From the NCBI RefSeq assembly GCF_002441655.1, contig NZ_JXJU01000007.1, positions 55,561-119,560 on the forward strand: a DNA stretch of 64,000 nt, read 5' to 3'. Positions 53,015 through 61,035 of this stretch are shown here, piece by piece. Source of the stretch: Lactococcus fujiensis JCM 16395. Its GTDB lineage: Bacteria; Bacillota; Bacilli; Lactobacillales; Streptococcaceae. The first letter of the stretch is position 1, and every line of letters begins with the position of its first letter. The notes under the pieces are model-generated. The model ran no database searches and had not been told where the DNA came from. It saw only the letters and a program-made list of their open reading frames with translations. The translations under genes were made by a program, and so were the position numbers.

Positions 53015-53866
53015 ATGGATAAAAAAATTGGACCTACTTTTGCAATGCTTCGTGAAAATAAGGCATTAACTTTGAAAGATGCGACTGCAGGTGAATTTTC
53101 GATTGCTCAGTTGTCAAAATTTGAGCGAGGAGAATCAAATTTAAGCATTGACAAGTTTGTTAAGGTATTGAAGAATACCCAAATTGACCTTGATGAGTTT
53201 CAAGATATGTACGAAAACTATCAGTTTTCAGAAGATTATTTTTTTCATAATGACCTGGGTGCAGCGCGTCGAATTGGTGATTTGAATAAAATGAAAAAAT
53301 GGCTTAATTATTGGACGGAGCAAGTAAAAAAAGAGCCGCAAAAAAAATTTAATCGATTGAATCAAGCCGCCGTACAAATATCATTGCAGGAAACCGCAGG
53401 TTTATCTATTGAATCTGGAAGTCTAGAATATATTGTTACTTATCTTGACAAAGTTAGCCAATGGAGCCGTTATGAACTGTTTATTTTCAGTATTGTGCAA
53501 AATTATTTGGATGATAACATGCTAAAACACTACGGCCATCAAGTTTTTGAAATGGCTAATTTTTATCAAAATATCCATTTGAATCAACAAATGGTCTTAC
53601 GGACCATGTTAAAATTAGTAGATACCTGGCTTGATCGTCATAATTTACCTCAGGCACTGAATTATCTAAACTATGTCAAAAATATTGGGATTAAAATAGA
53701 TTTTTTTGATGAGGCAATCACTTACCGTTATCAAGAGGCACGTTATCGCTACCTGCTAGGTCACAAGGATAGCAAACTGGTAATGTATGATTGTGTTCAT
53801 GATCTTGAAAAATATGGCTACTCTATTGAGGCTGAAATTTTATACAAAGAAATTGAGAAGCTCTAG
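53015..53866 (+). CDS. Rgg/GadR/MutR family regulator (first of a pair)
   Basis: The 283-residue protein has an N-terminal XRE helix-turn-helix (about 1-65; LTLKDATAGEFSIAQLSKFERGESNLS) and a C-terminal helical repeat domain typical of Rgg peptide-sensing regulators. ATG 53015 follows AAAGG; an earlier TTG is less likely. It is paralogous to the next gene. Rgg proteins respond to short secreted peptides or act without one. Confidence 0.9.
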   Translation: MDKKIGPTFAMLRENKALTLKDATAGEFSIAQLSKFERGESNLSIDKFVKVLKNTQIDLDEFQDMYENYQFSEDYFFHNDLGAARRIGDLNKMKKWLNYWTEQVKKEPQKKFNRLNQAAVQISLQETAGLSIESGSLEYIVTYLDKVSQWSRYELFIFSIVQNYLDDNMLKHYGHQVFEMANFYQNIHLNQQMVLRTMLKLVDTWLDRHNLPQALNYLNYVKNIGIKIDFFDEAITYRYQEARYRYLLGHKDSKLVMYDCVHDLEKYGYSIEAEILYKEIEKL

Positions 53867-53905
53867 TTTTCCTATATGAGAAATTCTTGCACAACCAACC
53901 AATTA

Positions 53906-53948
53906 AATAATAAAATGGGTTAGAAATTTCTTAACCCATTTTATTATT
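53906..53948. terminator. Long perfect inverted repeat between the two rgg genes
   Basis: AATAATAAAATGGGTTA (53906-53922) and TAACCCATTTTATTATT (53932-53948) are perfect 17-bp complements with a 9-base centre. The arms end in A/T-rich tracts, so it probably acts as a bidirectional terminator; it could also be a regulator site. Confidence 0.75.
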
Positions 53949-54040
53949 GCTCATATTCAAATCATTGCTTTATTTAAATTAAATTTTATAATAAAAATAG
54001 CATTAATGTAATTTTTAGAATATATAACAAAGGAGTAAAT

Positions 54041-54901
54041 TTGGAAAAAAGCTTTGATCCTAAAATAGGACAGACCATGTTATTTGTACGGAAAAATAAA
54101 CAGCTGAAATTAAGAGAAATGACTGGAGGATTGTTTACCGAGTCCCAACTTTCTAAATTTGAAAAAGGAGAGACAGACATTACAGTCGGTAAATTTTTCA
54201 AACTCCTTGAACACGCAAATATTTATCTTGATGAATTTCAACATGTATATAATGACTATATTTTAGCGGAGACCATGGAATTTCATCAAGAATTAGCACA
54301 GGCTTATCAGAAAAGAGACCTTATGACGCTTCAAAAATGGTTGTTTTTTTGGAAAGATAAAGCAAAATATGAACCCGATTTAATAGGCAATAAGATTAAT
54401 GAAATCGTTGTGTCATCCGTAATTTCTGCGGTGAAAGGTTCAGTTGTGTTTAAAGAAAACATTACATTTTTAATGGATTATCTTGACAATGTCAAGGAGT
54501 GGGGGCGCTTTGAAATCTGGATTTTTGGAAATTGCCTGCGTTTTTTTGATGAGGAAGCATTGAAATATTACGCCGGCTACTTACTAGGTCGAACCAATTT
54601 TTATTGGAACATGCATCTGAATAAACAACTGGTGATTGGGACTTATTTGAATATTATTGATGCTTTTTTGAAAAAAGGCAACTTAATTTTTGCTAAAAAG
54701 TACATTAATTACTTAAATGAACTGGAGATTGGTCCCAATTTCTTTTATGAGAAAATTACATTGACATATCATCGTGCTCATTACCAATTTTTGCAGCACA
54801 AAGCTTCCAAGCAAGGCATGATAAATTGCGCCAAGACTCTAGAACAGTATGGCTTTTTGATAGAATCGAGAATTCTTTTTGAAGAAATTGATAAAATATA
54901 A
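54041..54901 (+). CDS. Rgg/GadR/MutR family regulator (second of a pair)
   Basis: The 286-residue paralogue of the preceding gene starts at a TTG (54041) with AAAGGAG at the correct spacing. The XRE domain (LKLREMTGGLFTESQLSKFEKGETDIT) is in residues 1-65, and the C-terminal helices follow. No Trp or Cys peptide-binding signature was recognised. It lies directly before a small secreted-protein gene, its likely target. Confidence 0.9.
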   Translation: MEKSFDPKIGQTMLFVRKNKQLKLREMTGGLFTESQLSKFEKGETDITVGKFFKLLEHANIYLDEFQHVYNDYILAETMEFHQELAQAYQKRDLMTLQKWLFFWKDKAKYEPDLIGNKINEIVVSSVISAVKGSVVFKENITFLMDYLDNVKEWGRFEIWIFGNCLRFFDEEALKYYAGYLLGRTNFYWNMHLNKQLVIGTYLNIIDAFLKKGNLIFAKKYINYLNELEIGPNFFYEKITLTYHRAHYQFLQHKASKQGMINCAKTLEQYGFLIESRILFEEIDKI

Positions 54902-54986
54902 GCAAATTTTATATATTCCAAAAATTTTTCTTGAGACTTAAAACTGTGCTAAACTTAACTCAAAAAAAGGAAAGGGGCTGAGTCCA

Positions 54987-55034
54987 ATGGAGCTAAATAA
55001 ATTGAAATGTCGTTATTCAAAACAAATACCTTAG
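54987..55034 (+). CDS. Possible 15-residue leader peptide
   Basis: An ATG at 54987, preceded at about 9 bases by AAAGGAAAGGGG, opens a frame encoding MELNKLKCRYSKQIP and a TAG. It lies in the leader of the Rgg-linked small-protein gene. It lacks the hydrophobic tail of SHP-type pheromones. A purine-rich ribosome site is strong but the frame is short, so translation is unproven. Confidence 0.4.
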   Translation: MELNKLKCRYSKQIP

Positions 55035-55061
55035 GGTTGAAAACTATAAAAAGGAATAATC

Positions 55062-55337
55062 ATGGAAAATTCAATTAAAATTCAATCGCAACTTATTAGA
55101 ATTGGTCTCCTCTCAATTGTAACTATGACAATTTTAGCTTTTGGCTTGGCCCTCAAAGCAAGTGCAGATACAACAACAGGCATTGCTCCTTTGATGCAGG
55201 AAGCCTTAACTGGAGGAAACTCGGATGTCTTACGTGAAACAGGGGAAGATTCAAATTATATTTACTACATAGATCTTACTACTGGGCAAAGTGTGACCTA
55301 TAATTTGAAAACTGGAGTTTATTATTACTATGGATAA
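55062..55337 (+). CDS. Small secreted protein downstream of the Rgg pair
   Basis: The 91-residue precursor has a signal peptide: positive residues, hydrophobic core LLSIVTMTILAFGLAL and a probable AXA cleavage site ASA near residue 35. The mature part is about 56 residues with a Tyr-rich end (YYIDL, TGVYYYYG). AAAAGGAAT precedes the ATG. It follows the Rgg regulators, and its stop overlaps the start of the next gene by 8 bases. No known family was recognised; it could be a signal, a bacteriocin-like or an adhesion protein. Confidence 0.78.
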   Translation: MENSIKIQSQLIRIGLLSIVTMTILAFGLALKASADTTTGIAPLMQEALTGGNSDVLRETGEDSNYIYYIDLTTGQSVTYNLKTGVYYYYG

Positions 55338-55809
55338 AATGAAAAATCTGATCTCTTTTGCAATGTATAGAAGTATTTCTGGTTTTGTTCTTTTGGCTGG
55401 CTTTATTCTAAGCTTCCAACTCCCATATTTTGATGTTGTTATGCCAGTTGGTGTAAATCAGGCAACAGGCTTGTCAAATTTGATCCTAAGCACATTTAAT
55501 TCAAACTTAGTGGCAAGTGCTAAAAATTATATTAGCGTGAGTTCATTCTTTTTATTCTTGTTTCTTTGTATAATTTATCTCGCATTTAGAAAACGATTGG
55601 AGAGCTTCGCCTATGTTCTTGCCAGTTTGATAGCAGTGGCTGCCGTTTGCTTAGCGTGCTCTTTATTCATTGAAGTATTATTGTCAGGTCAATCAGTTAA
55701 GTTCGTTATACTCTGGCATACATTGGGTTGGGGGTACTTTATATCAACACTACTCAGTTTTGTGACGGTCATCTGGATATATATTAACGTCCGTCAAAGT
55801 AAAGAATAA
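55330..55809 (+). CDS. Membrane protein translationally coupled to the small secreted protein
   Basis: The 159-residue protein has four hydrophobic segments (about 14-32, 68-86, 91-112 and 129-150) with a loop after the first. Its ATG overlaps the stop of the preceding gene by 8 bases (ATGGATAA), so the two are coexpressed. No family motif was recognised. As a partner of a secreted small protein near Rgg regulators it might act in export, immunity or sensing; this is inference. Confidence 0.72.
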   Translation: MDKMKNLISFAMYRSISGFVLLAGFILSFQLPYFDVVMPVGVNQATGLSNLILSTFNSNLVASAKNYISVSSFFLFLFLCIIYLAFRKRLESFAYVLASLIAVAAVCLACSLFIEVLLSGQSVKFVILWHTLGWGYFISTLLSFVTVIWIYINVRQSKE

Positions 55810-55825
55810 TTTTATATAAATGGTC

Positions 55826-55856
55826 AGTCTTGTCAGTAATGGAAGGACTTTTTTAT
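55826..55856 (+). terminator. Terminator of the Rgg-linked pair
   Basis: AGTCTT and AAGGACTTTTTT pair with one bulge around a loop. Confidence 0.6.
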
Positions 55857-55861
55857 AAAAA

Positions 55862-55898
55862 AACTCCCCCTTTCATCACTAGTGACAAAAGAAAGAGT
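55862..55898 (-). terminator. adhE terminator
   Basis: On the minus strand ACTCTTTC pairs with GAAAGGGGGAGT (bulged) and is followed by a T7 run. Confidence 0.7.
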
Positions 55899-55913
55899 CA
55901 GGCAGAGCATTAA

Positions 55914-58604
55914 TTAAAGTTGGTCAATCAGGAGTTGTTTAATTTCACTGATTCGAGGTTGACGTGGATTGGCTGGCGTGCATTGGTCATCATAAACGAG
56001 GTCTGCAAGCTTGTCAAGTTCACGTTCAAGGTGATCTTCTTTGACTCCGTTTCCTGATAGAGTGATGTCAATTTCAATGCTATCCGTCAGTTTTTTGATT
56101 TCAGAGATTAAGTTTTCTACTGCAGCTTCGTCTGAATCACCTTTAGTTGCAAATCCCATGAAACGTGAGATTTCTGCATAATCGGCTTGTGCACGGTAAG
56201 TCTCATAACGTGGGAATGGAGTCCGTTTTACGTTGCCGGTGACTGCATTAAATTTGATTACATGGGGCATCGCAATCGCAATTGCCAACCCATGAGGAAG
56301 ACCGAATTCACCGCCTGTTTTATGTGCAAGGGAGTGATTAATTCCAAGGAATGCATTAGCGAATGCCATCCCAGCAAGTGTTGCCGCATTGTGCATGTTT
56401 TCGCGCGCTTTTTGACCCTCTTTGGTCGGTGTACTTGGATTGTAGTTATATGACTCGGTCAAATTTTCAAAAATAAGTTTGATGGCCTGAAGCGAAATGG
56501 GTTTTGTATAGTCAGAAGACATAACAGAAACGTAAGATTCAAGTGCATGTGAAAGTGCATCAATTCCTGACCAAGCCACAGTACGACGTGGAACAGTCAT
56601 AACAAATTCAGGGTCAACAATGGCAACTTGTGGTGTCAATTGATAATCCGCAAGTGGGTATTTCACATGAGTTTCGTCGTCAGTAATGACAGCAAATGGA
56701 GTAACTTCTGAACCAGTACCAGATGTTGTTGGAATAGCAACCATTTGTGCTTTATGAGGATGATAGAATTTTATGATACGTTTACGAATATCAATGAATT
56801 TTTGAGCTAATTCTTGGAAAAGCTCTTTCAATGATGCATCATCATTCAAGTCAGCCTCGCCACGAGCATCATACTCATAAATCAAGCGGCCAATTTTTCC
56901 AGCGTCAAGTGCGGAGCCCCCACCAAGACAAATGACAGTGTCAGGTTCGAAAGCCTTCATTTGACGTGCAATAGCAATCGCTTCAGAAAGGGTTGGGTCT
57001 GGGTGAACAGAACCGTAGATGCTCGTCTCAACTTGAACAGGACGAACAGCGAGTTGTTCTAAAATTTTATCAACGAAGCCGAATTTAACCATCCCTGGGT
57101 CCGCAACGATAAACGCTTTGTGAACGTGTGGTAATTCTTGCAAGTAGCTGATAGAATTTTTTTCGTAGTAGATTTCTTTTGGCAAACGAACCCATTGTGG
57201 GCGATTACGACGTTTAGCCACTGTTTTAATATTCAAAAGATCATATGTACTCAAATTATGTGAAAGCGAATTTTTCCCCCATGAACCGGTTCCAAGTGTA
57301 AGTGATGGACGCATTGCATCAGTATAAATATCACCTACGCCACCAATTGAATCAGGTTGATTGACAAGAATACGTGAAGCCTCAACACGTTCGCCAAATT
57401 CTTTTACAAATGGATCATCCATTGCACCGATTTGAATGGCGGCATTGTGTCCAGCACCTTGATATGAGAGCAAAGCACGTACAATTTGAATACCTTCATC
57501 ACGCGTTTCAGATTTATATAAAGAGAGGAGCGGTGAAAGTTTTTCAGATGAGAGCGCTTCGCCGATATTTTTCTTGTCTAATTCGAAAAGGAGTACATCT
57601 TTGTCCTCAGGGACAGTTACGCCCGCTTGTTCAGCGATCCATTGACCAGAACGACCAGCAACGGGTCCTGTAACACCATACCCATCTTCACGTTTGACAA
57701 AAACATAATCTTCAATTTTCTTGTAATCTGTTTTTGGAACCATGTAAGCACCATGAACTTGCAATTTCTCTACAAAAACATCATAAATAGACGCATCGAT
57801 TACAGCCGAATTTTCAGTTGCACAAATCATCCCATTGTCAAAACGTTTTGAAAGTAGTAAATCATCTACAGCACGTTCGATATTTGCTGTTGCATCGATA
57901 TAAATCGCACCATTTCCGGCGCCGACACCAAGTGAAGGATTTCCAGATTTCAATGCAGCGTTGACCATTCCTGGCCCACCCGTAGCAAGAATTGTGGCAA
58001 TTCCAGTGTTCTGAATAAGTGCTGAGGTGTTGTCAAGGCTTGGGATCTCAACCCATTGAATAAAGTTTTCAGGAGCGCCTGCTTCAAGTGCAGCTTTATA
58101 AACAATTTCTGCAGCATGACTAGAACATTTCTGAGCTTGAGGATGGAAAGCAAAGACAATTGCATTTCGTGTTTTGGCCGTCAATAAAGATTTGAAGATC
58201 GTTGTTGAAGTTGGGTTCGTTGTTGGTACAATCCCTGCTAGAACACCAAGAGGACTTGCAATTTCTACTGACCCTGCAACCTTATCTTCGTCAATTACAC
58301 CAACTGTTTTATCATTTTTAATTGCATGGTAAACTGATTCTGAGGCAAAATGATTTTTTGTATCTTTATCTTCAACCACACCTCGACCAGTTTCGTTGAC
58401 AGCTTCGTGTGCCAAAACAAGTGAATTTTCACTTGCAGCAAGGGCCATCGCAGCGACAATCGTATCTACTTTTTGTTGCGTATAGCCTTCAAATTTTAAA
58501 ACGGCCTCATGTGCTTTTTTTACTAATTCCCCAGTATAGGCAGCAGCGTTAGCCTTTTTTTCTTCAGCTGTTAATTCAACAACTTTACTTTTTTCTTTAA
58601 CCAT
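55914..58604 (-). CDS. adhE: Bifunctional acetaldehyde-CoA/alcohol dehydrogenase
   Basis: The 896-residue fermentation enzyme reduces acetyl-CoA to ethanol and regenerates NAD. The N-terminal aldehyde dehydrogenase (about 20-450) has the active Cys in NGMICATENSAV near residue 258. The C-terminal iron alcohol dehydrogenase (about 470-896) has GGGSALDAGK near 554 and the metal His in NHSLAHKTGGEFGLPHGLA near 743. AGGAGA precedes the ATG. Two Rex-like sites and a cre-like site upstream suggest redox and carbon control. Confidence 0.97.
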   Translation of the reverse strand: MVKEKSKVVELTAEEKKANAAAYTGELVKKAHEAVLKFEGYTQQKVDTIVAAMALAASENSLVLAHEAVNETGRGVVEDKDTKNHFASESVYHAIKNDKTVGVIDEDKVAGSVEIASPLGVLAGIVPTTNPTSTTIFKSLLTAKTRNAIVFAFHPQAQKCSSHAAEIVYKAALEAGAPENFIQWVEIPSLDNTSALIQNTGIATILATGGPGMVNAALKSGNPSLGVGAGNGAIYIDATANIERAVDDLLLSKRFDNGMICATENSAVIDASIYDVFVEKLQVHGAYMVPKTDYKKIEDYVFVKREDGYGVTGPVAGRSGQWIAEQAGVTVPEDKDVLLFELDKKNIGEALSSEKLSPLLSLYKSETRDEGIQIVRALLSYQGAGHNAAIQIGAMDDPFVKEFGERVEASRILVNQPDSIGGVGDIYTDAMRPSLTLGTGSWGKNSLSHNLSTYDLLNIKTVAKRRNRPQWVRLPKEIYYEKNSISYLQELPHVHKAFIVADPGMVKFGFVDKILEQLAVRPVQVETSIYGSVHPDPTLSEAIAIARQMKAFEPDTVICLGGGSALDAGKIGRLIYEYDARGEADLNDDASLKELFQELAQKFIDIRKRIIKFYHPHKAQMVAIPTTSGTGSEVTPFAVITDDETHVKYPLADYQLTPQVAIVDPEFVMTVPRRTVAWSGIDALSHALESYVSVMSSDYTKPISLQAIKLIFENLTESYNYNPSTPTKEGQKARENMHNAATLAGMAFANAFLGINHSLAHKTGGEFGLPHGLAIAIAMPHVIKFNAVTGNVKRTPFPRYETYRAQADYAEISRFMGFATKGDSDEAAVENLISEIKKLTDSIEIDITLSGNGVKEDHLERELDKLADLVYDDQCTPANPRQPRISEIKQLLIDQL

Positions 58605-58620
58605 TGTTGGAATTTCTCCT

Positions 58621-58638
58621 TTGTGATTTGATTCACTA
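58621..58638 (-). promoter_or_regulatory. Rex-like operator near the adhE start
   Basis: TTGTGATTTGATTCACTA matches the Rex consensus TTGTGAA-N4-TTCACAA in both half sites. It lies downstream of the -10, within the leader. Confidence 0.55.
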
Positions 58639-58644
58639 ACATTT

Positions 58645-58682
58645 TATGTGAATATTTTAACAAATAGTTTTAGAATTGTCAA
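58645..58682 (-). promoter_or_regulatory. adhE promoter with Rex-like operator over the -10
   Basis: On the minus strand TTGACA (58677-58682) and TAAAAT (58654-58659) are 17 bases apart. TTGTTAAAATATTCACAT overlaps the -10 and differs at two positions from the TTGTGAAAATATTCACAA form of the Rex operator. High NADH would release Rex and raise adhE expression. Confidence 0.75.
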
Positions 58683-58689
58683 CTGATAA

Positions 58690-58703
58690 TGTGATCGTTT
58701 TAA
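58690..58703 (-). promoter_or_regulatory. cre-like site upstream of adhE
   Basis: On the minus strand TTAAAACGATCACA matches the cre consensus TGWNANCGNTNWCA except at position 2. It lies just upstream of the -35, a location used for CcpA activation. Confidence 0.4.
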
Positions 58704-58827
58704 CAAACTTTTTAAAAAGAATGATCTACTTAATCATACCAACATCTCAAGTGATTCCAAAATGATATGGGAGAATAAAAAAACACTGGAAATTTCAGTG
58801 CTTTTAATGTGATTTTAGAAGGGGTGA

Positions 58828-59856
58828 TCAATATGGTAAAACGCATGTTATCTCGGGAGCATAGAAATCTTTTTGAGCAACTGTCAGTGCCCCCGTATCT
58901 TTATTTCGCTCAAATAGGGTGAGATTATCAGAATCTTGATGGGCAACAACGATGAAATCTTCAGTCTTATTGAAATTGAAATCTCGCGGAATATTTCCTT
59001 CCGTAGCAGTCCAACCAATTCTTTCGACAGAAGCGCCATTTTGAGCAACTTTAAAAGTAACGATAGAGTCATGTCCACGGTTTGAAAGATACAAGAATTT
59101 ACCGTCAGCAGTCAGACGAATTGCAGCAACACCATTAAACCCAGTATGTGTTTCTGGGAGAGTTGAAATCTTTTGCAATAAAGTAAAAGTTCCGTTTTCA
59201 TAAGCTAGGACTTCAAGCGTAGAATCAAGTTCACATGCTAAATAAGCAAATTTTCCATCGGCTGAGAAGGTAATATGACGATCACCAGAACCAGGTGCTG
59301 AGAAGTAAATTAATTCATCTGATAATTTACCATCATCACTAATCGCGTAGGTATACACAGCATCATTTCCTAAATCACAAACAACTAAACGATTGTCGGG
59401 TGTTAGGTTAGCGAAATGGCAAAGTGCCCCTTTTTGTTCAGGCTTTGGACCATGAAGATCTTCATGCTTGACGGTATCTGCAAGCTCAATTTGTCCGTCA
59501 GAAAGTCTTTTATAAACACGAACCTCTCCTAGATGATAATTCGCAGCATAGACTAGCCCACGCTTCTCATCGACGGCTACGAAACAGTTCGAAGCTCCAG
59601 GTGCAAGAACACTATTGAGTTTAGTTCCTTTATTCCCATCAAATGAAAAGGCTGAAGTTCCACCGTTGCCATTTTCAGCAGCCACCGTATAAAGATGATT
59701 ATGAGCATCTAATGTCAGATAAGTTGGCCCATTCACTTCTGTAACAAGTTCCAAATTTGACATTTCAGAACGCTCTGTATTCAAATTAAATCGATAAACC
59801 CCTTTAGATTCACGTTTTGTGTAACCACTGATAAGAAAATTTTCAATCATGAGCAT
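58828..59856 (-). CDS. Lactonase family beta-propeller (6-phosphogluconolactonase type)
   Basis: The 342-residue cytoplasmic protein belongs to the YbhE/Pgl lactonase family with repeated propeller blades. Each blade contains patterns such as DGKFAYLACELDSTLEVLAY and ADGKFLYLSNRGHDSIVTF. NYHLGEVRVY near residue 108 and PEQKGALCHFANLTPD near 138-153 belong to the active-site face. It probably hydrolyses 6-phosphogluconolactone in the pentose phosphate route, supplying Gnd. GGAG precedes the start; MLMIE and MIE starts are both possible. Substrate is inferred. Confidence 0.85.
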   Translation of the reverse strand: MLMIENFLISGYTKRESKGVYRFNLNTERSEMSNLELVTEVNGPTYLTLDAHNHLYTVAAENGNGGTSAFSFDGNKGTKLNSVLAPGASNCFVAVDEKRGLVYAANYHLGEVRVYKRLSDGQIELADTVKHEDLHGPKPEQKGALCHFANLTPDNRLVVCDLGNDAVYTYAISDDGKLSDELIYFSAPGSGDRHITFSADGKFAYLACELDSTLEVLAYENGTFTLLQKISTLPETHTGFNGVAAIRLTADGKFLYLSNRGHDSIVTFKVAQNGASVERIGWTATEGNIPRDFNFNKTEDFIVVAHQDSDNLTLFERNKDTGALTVAQKDFYAPEITCVLPY

Positions 59857-59972
59857 TTACTCCATTTTTTCTAATTTAATAGTAATAGTTTAACATAAAA
59901 TGAGCGCTTACAGAACAAACAGCCTTCGTCCATAAAGATAAAAGAATTACTTGCACAAAAAACAGAAAAAAC

Positions 59973-60001
59973 TTGCAAAGAAAAAGGAAATAGTGTATAA
60001 T
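59973..60001 (+). promoter_or_regulatory. rpsB promoter
   Basis: TTGCAA (59973-59978) and TATAAT (59996-60001) are exactly 17 bases apart. Confidence 0.88.
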
Positions 60002-60009
60002 AATAGAGT

Positions 60010-60115
60010 TGCATTGTAGACACTTGTGTTTATGGACTGTAACCATTTCACATCCTGTCTCGACGAAGTCGTGGTGTACGCAAGTATTGCGGCTGCGGAT
60101 GAAAGACAGGAGAGG
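60010..60115 (+). promoter_or_regulatory. Structured rpsB leader RNA
   Basis: A 140-base leader separates the promoter from rpsB. CCTGTCT (60054-60060) pairs with AGACAGG (60104-60110) and encloses hairpins including CGAC/GTCG. Related leaders of Lactobacillales (the Lacto-rpsB motif) are thought to bind S2 for feedback. I did not verify each motif base. Confidence 0.65.
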
Positions 60116-60143
60116 AAAAACTATTTTAAAAGGAGACATTCAA

Positions 60144-60911
60144 ATGTCAGTTATTTCAATGAAACAACTTCTTGAAGCTGGTGTTCACTTCGGTCACCAA
60201 ACTCGTCGTTGGAACCCTAAAATGAAACCATACATCTTCACAGAGCGTAATGGAATTCACGTTATCGACTTACAAAAAACTGTAAAACTCGTTGACGATG
60301 CATACAATTACATGAAAGATGCTTCTGCAGAAGGTGCCGTTGTACTTTTCGTTGGTACTAAAAAACAAGCCGCTGAAGCTGTTAAAGAAGAAGCACTTCG
60401 TGCTGGTCAATACTATGTAAATCACCGTTGGCTCGGTGGGATGCTCACAAACTGGAAAACTATCCAAACTCGTGTAGCACGTCTTAAAGAAATCAACAAG
60501 ATGGAAGAAGATGGCGTATTTGATGTATTGCCTAAAAAAGAAGTTGTGCTTTTGAACAAAGAACGCGAACGTCTTGAAAAATTCATCGGTGGTATTGCTG
60601 ATATGCCTCGTATCCCAGATGTAATGTACATCGTTGACCCACATGCGGAACAAATCGCTGTTAAAGAAGCAAAAACTCTTGGCATTCCAGTTGTAGCTAT
60701 GGTTGATACTAATGCAGACCCAGAACCAATCGACGTTGTAATCCCTGCAAATGATGACGCTATTCGCGCAGTTAAATTGATTACTGCTAAAATGGCTGAC
60801 GCTATCATTGAAGGTCGCCAAGGTGAAGATGCTGGTGAAGAACAAGTTGTTGAAGAAGCTGCTTCAGAAGAATCACTTGAAGAACTTGCTGAAATCGTTG
60901 AAGGCAAATAA
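60144..60911 (+). CDS. rpsB: 30S ribosomal protein S2
   Basis: The 255-residue protein has [22 protein letters not shown] near residues 6-27, the coiled-coil region (about 110-150) and [13 protein letters not shown] near 184. AAAAGGAG lies 8 bases before ATG 60144; the upstream in-frame extension lies in the leader and is rejected. The acidic C-terminus ([16 protein letters not shown]) is usual in lactococci and streptococci. It is followed by tsf. Confidence 0.97.
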   Translation: MSVISMKQLLEAGVHFGHQTRRWNPKMKPYIFTERNGIHVIDLQKTVKLVDDAYNYMKDASAEGAVVLFVGTKKQAAEAVKEEALRAGQYYVNHRWLGGMLTNWKTIQTRVARLKEINKMEEDGVFDVLPKKEVVLLNKERERLEKFIGGIADMPRIPDVMYIVDPHAEQIAVKEAKTLGIPVVAMVDTNADPEPIDVVIPANDDAIRAVKLITAKMADAIIEGRQGEDAGEEQVVEEAASEESLEELAEIVEGK

Positions 60912-60934
60912 TTCTTACTAAAATGTAATGACCA

Positions 60935-60973
60935 AGCAGGCGGAGGCCCTACGCCTCTACCTGCTTTTTATTT
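60935..60973 (+). terminator. rpsB terminator/attenuator
   Basis: AGCAGG-CG-GAGGC pairs with GCCTC-TA-CCTGCT around CCTAC, followed by T5-A-T3. It limits readthrough into tsf. Confidence 0.9.
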
Positions 60974-60982
60974 AAAAAATCT

Positions 60983-60996
60983 GTCAGTACTGACAA
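60983..60996. promoter_or_regulatory. 14-bp palindrome upstream of tsf
   Basis: TGTCAGTACTGACA is a perfect palindrome, and AGTACTGA is repeated at 61000-61007. It sits between the rpsB terminator and tsf and could be a regulator site near the tsf promoter. No regulator is assigned. Confidence 0.5.
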
Positions 60997-61035
60997 AAAG
61001 TACTGATTATGTTCGAATAAAAGGAGAAAATACTC

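Noticed and set aside
54987..55034. SHP-type pheromone gene for the Rgg pair
   Set aside because: The only short frame here lacks the hydrophobic C-terminal segment of SHP peptides, so it is kept only as a possible leader peptide.
60009..60143. Longer rpsB start in the leader
   Set aside because: The region is a structured leader after a consensus promoter, and AAAAGGAG and S2 homology set the start at 60144.
60270..60907. Two long minus-strand frames opposite rpsB
   Set aside because: They are shadows of the strongly codon-biased rpsB gene with no start signals.
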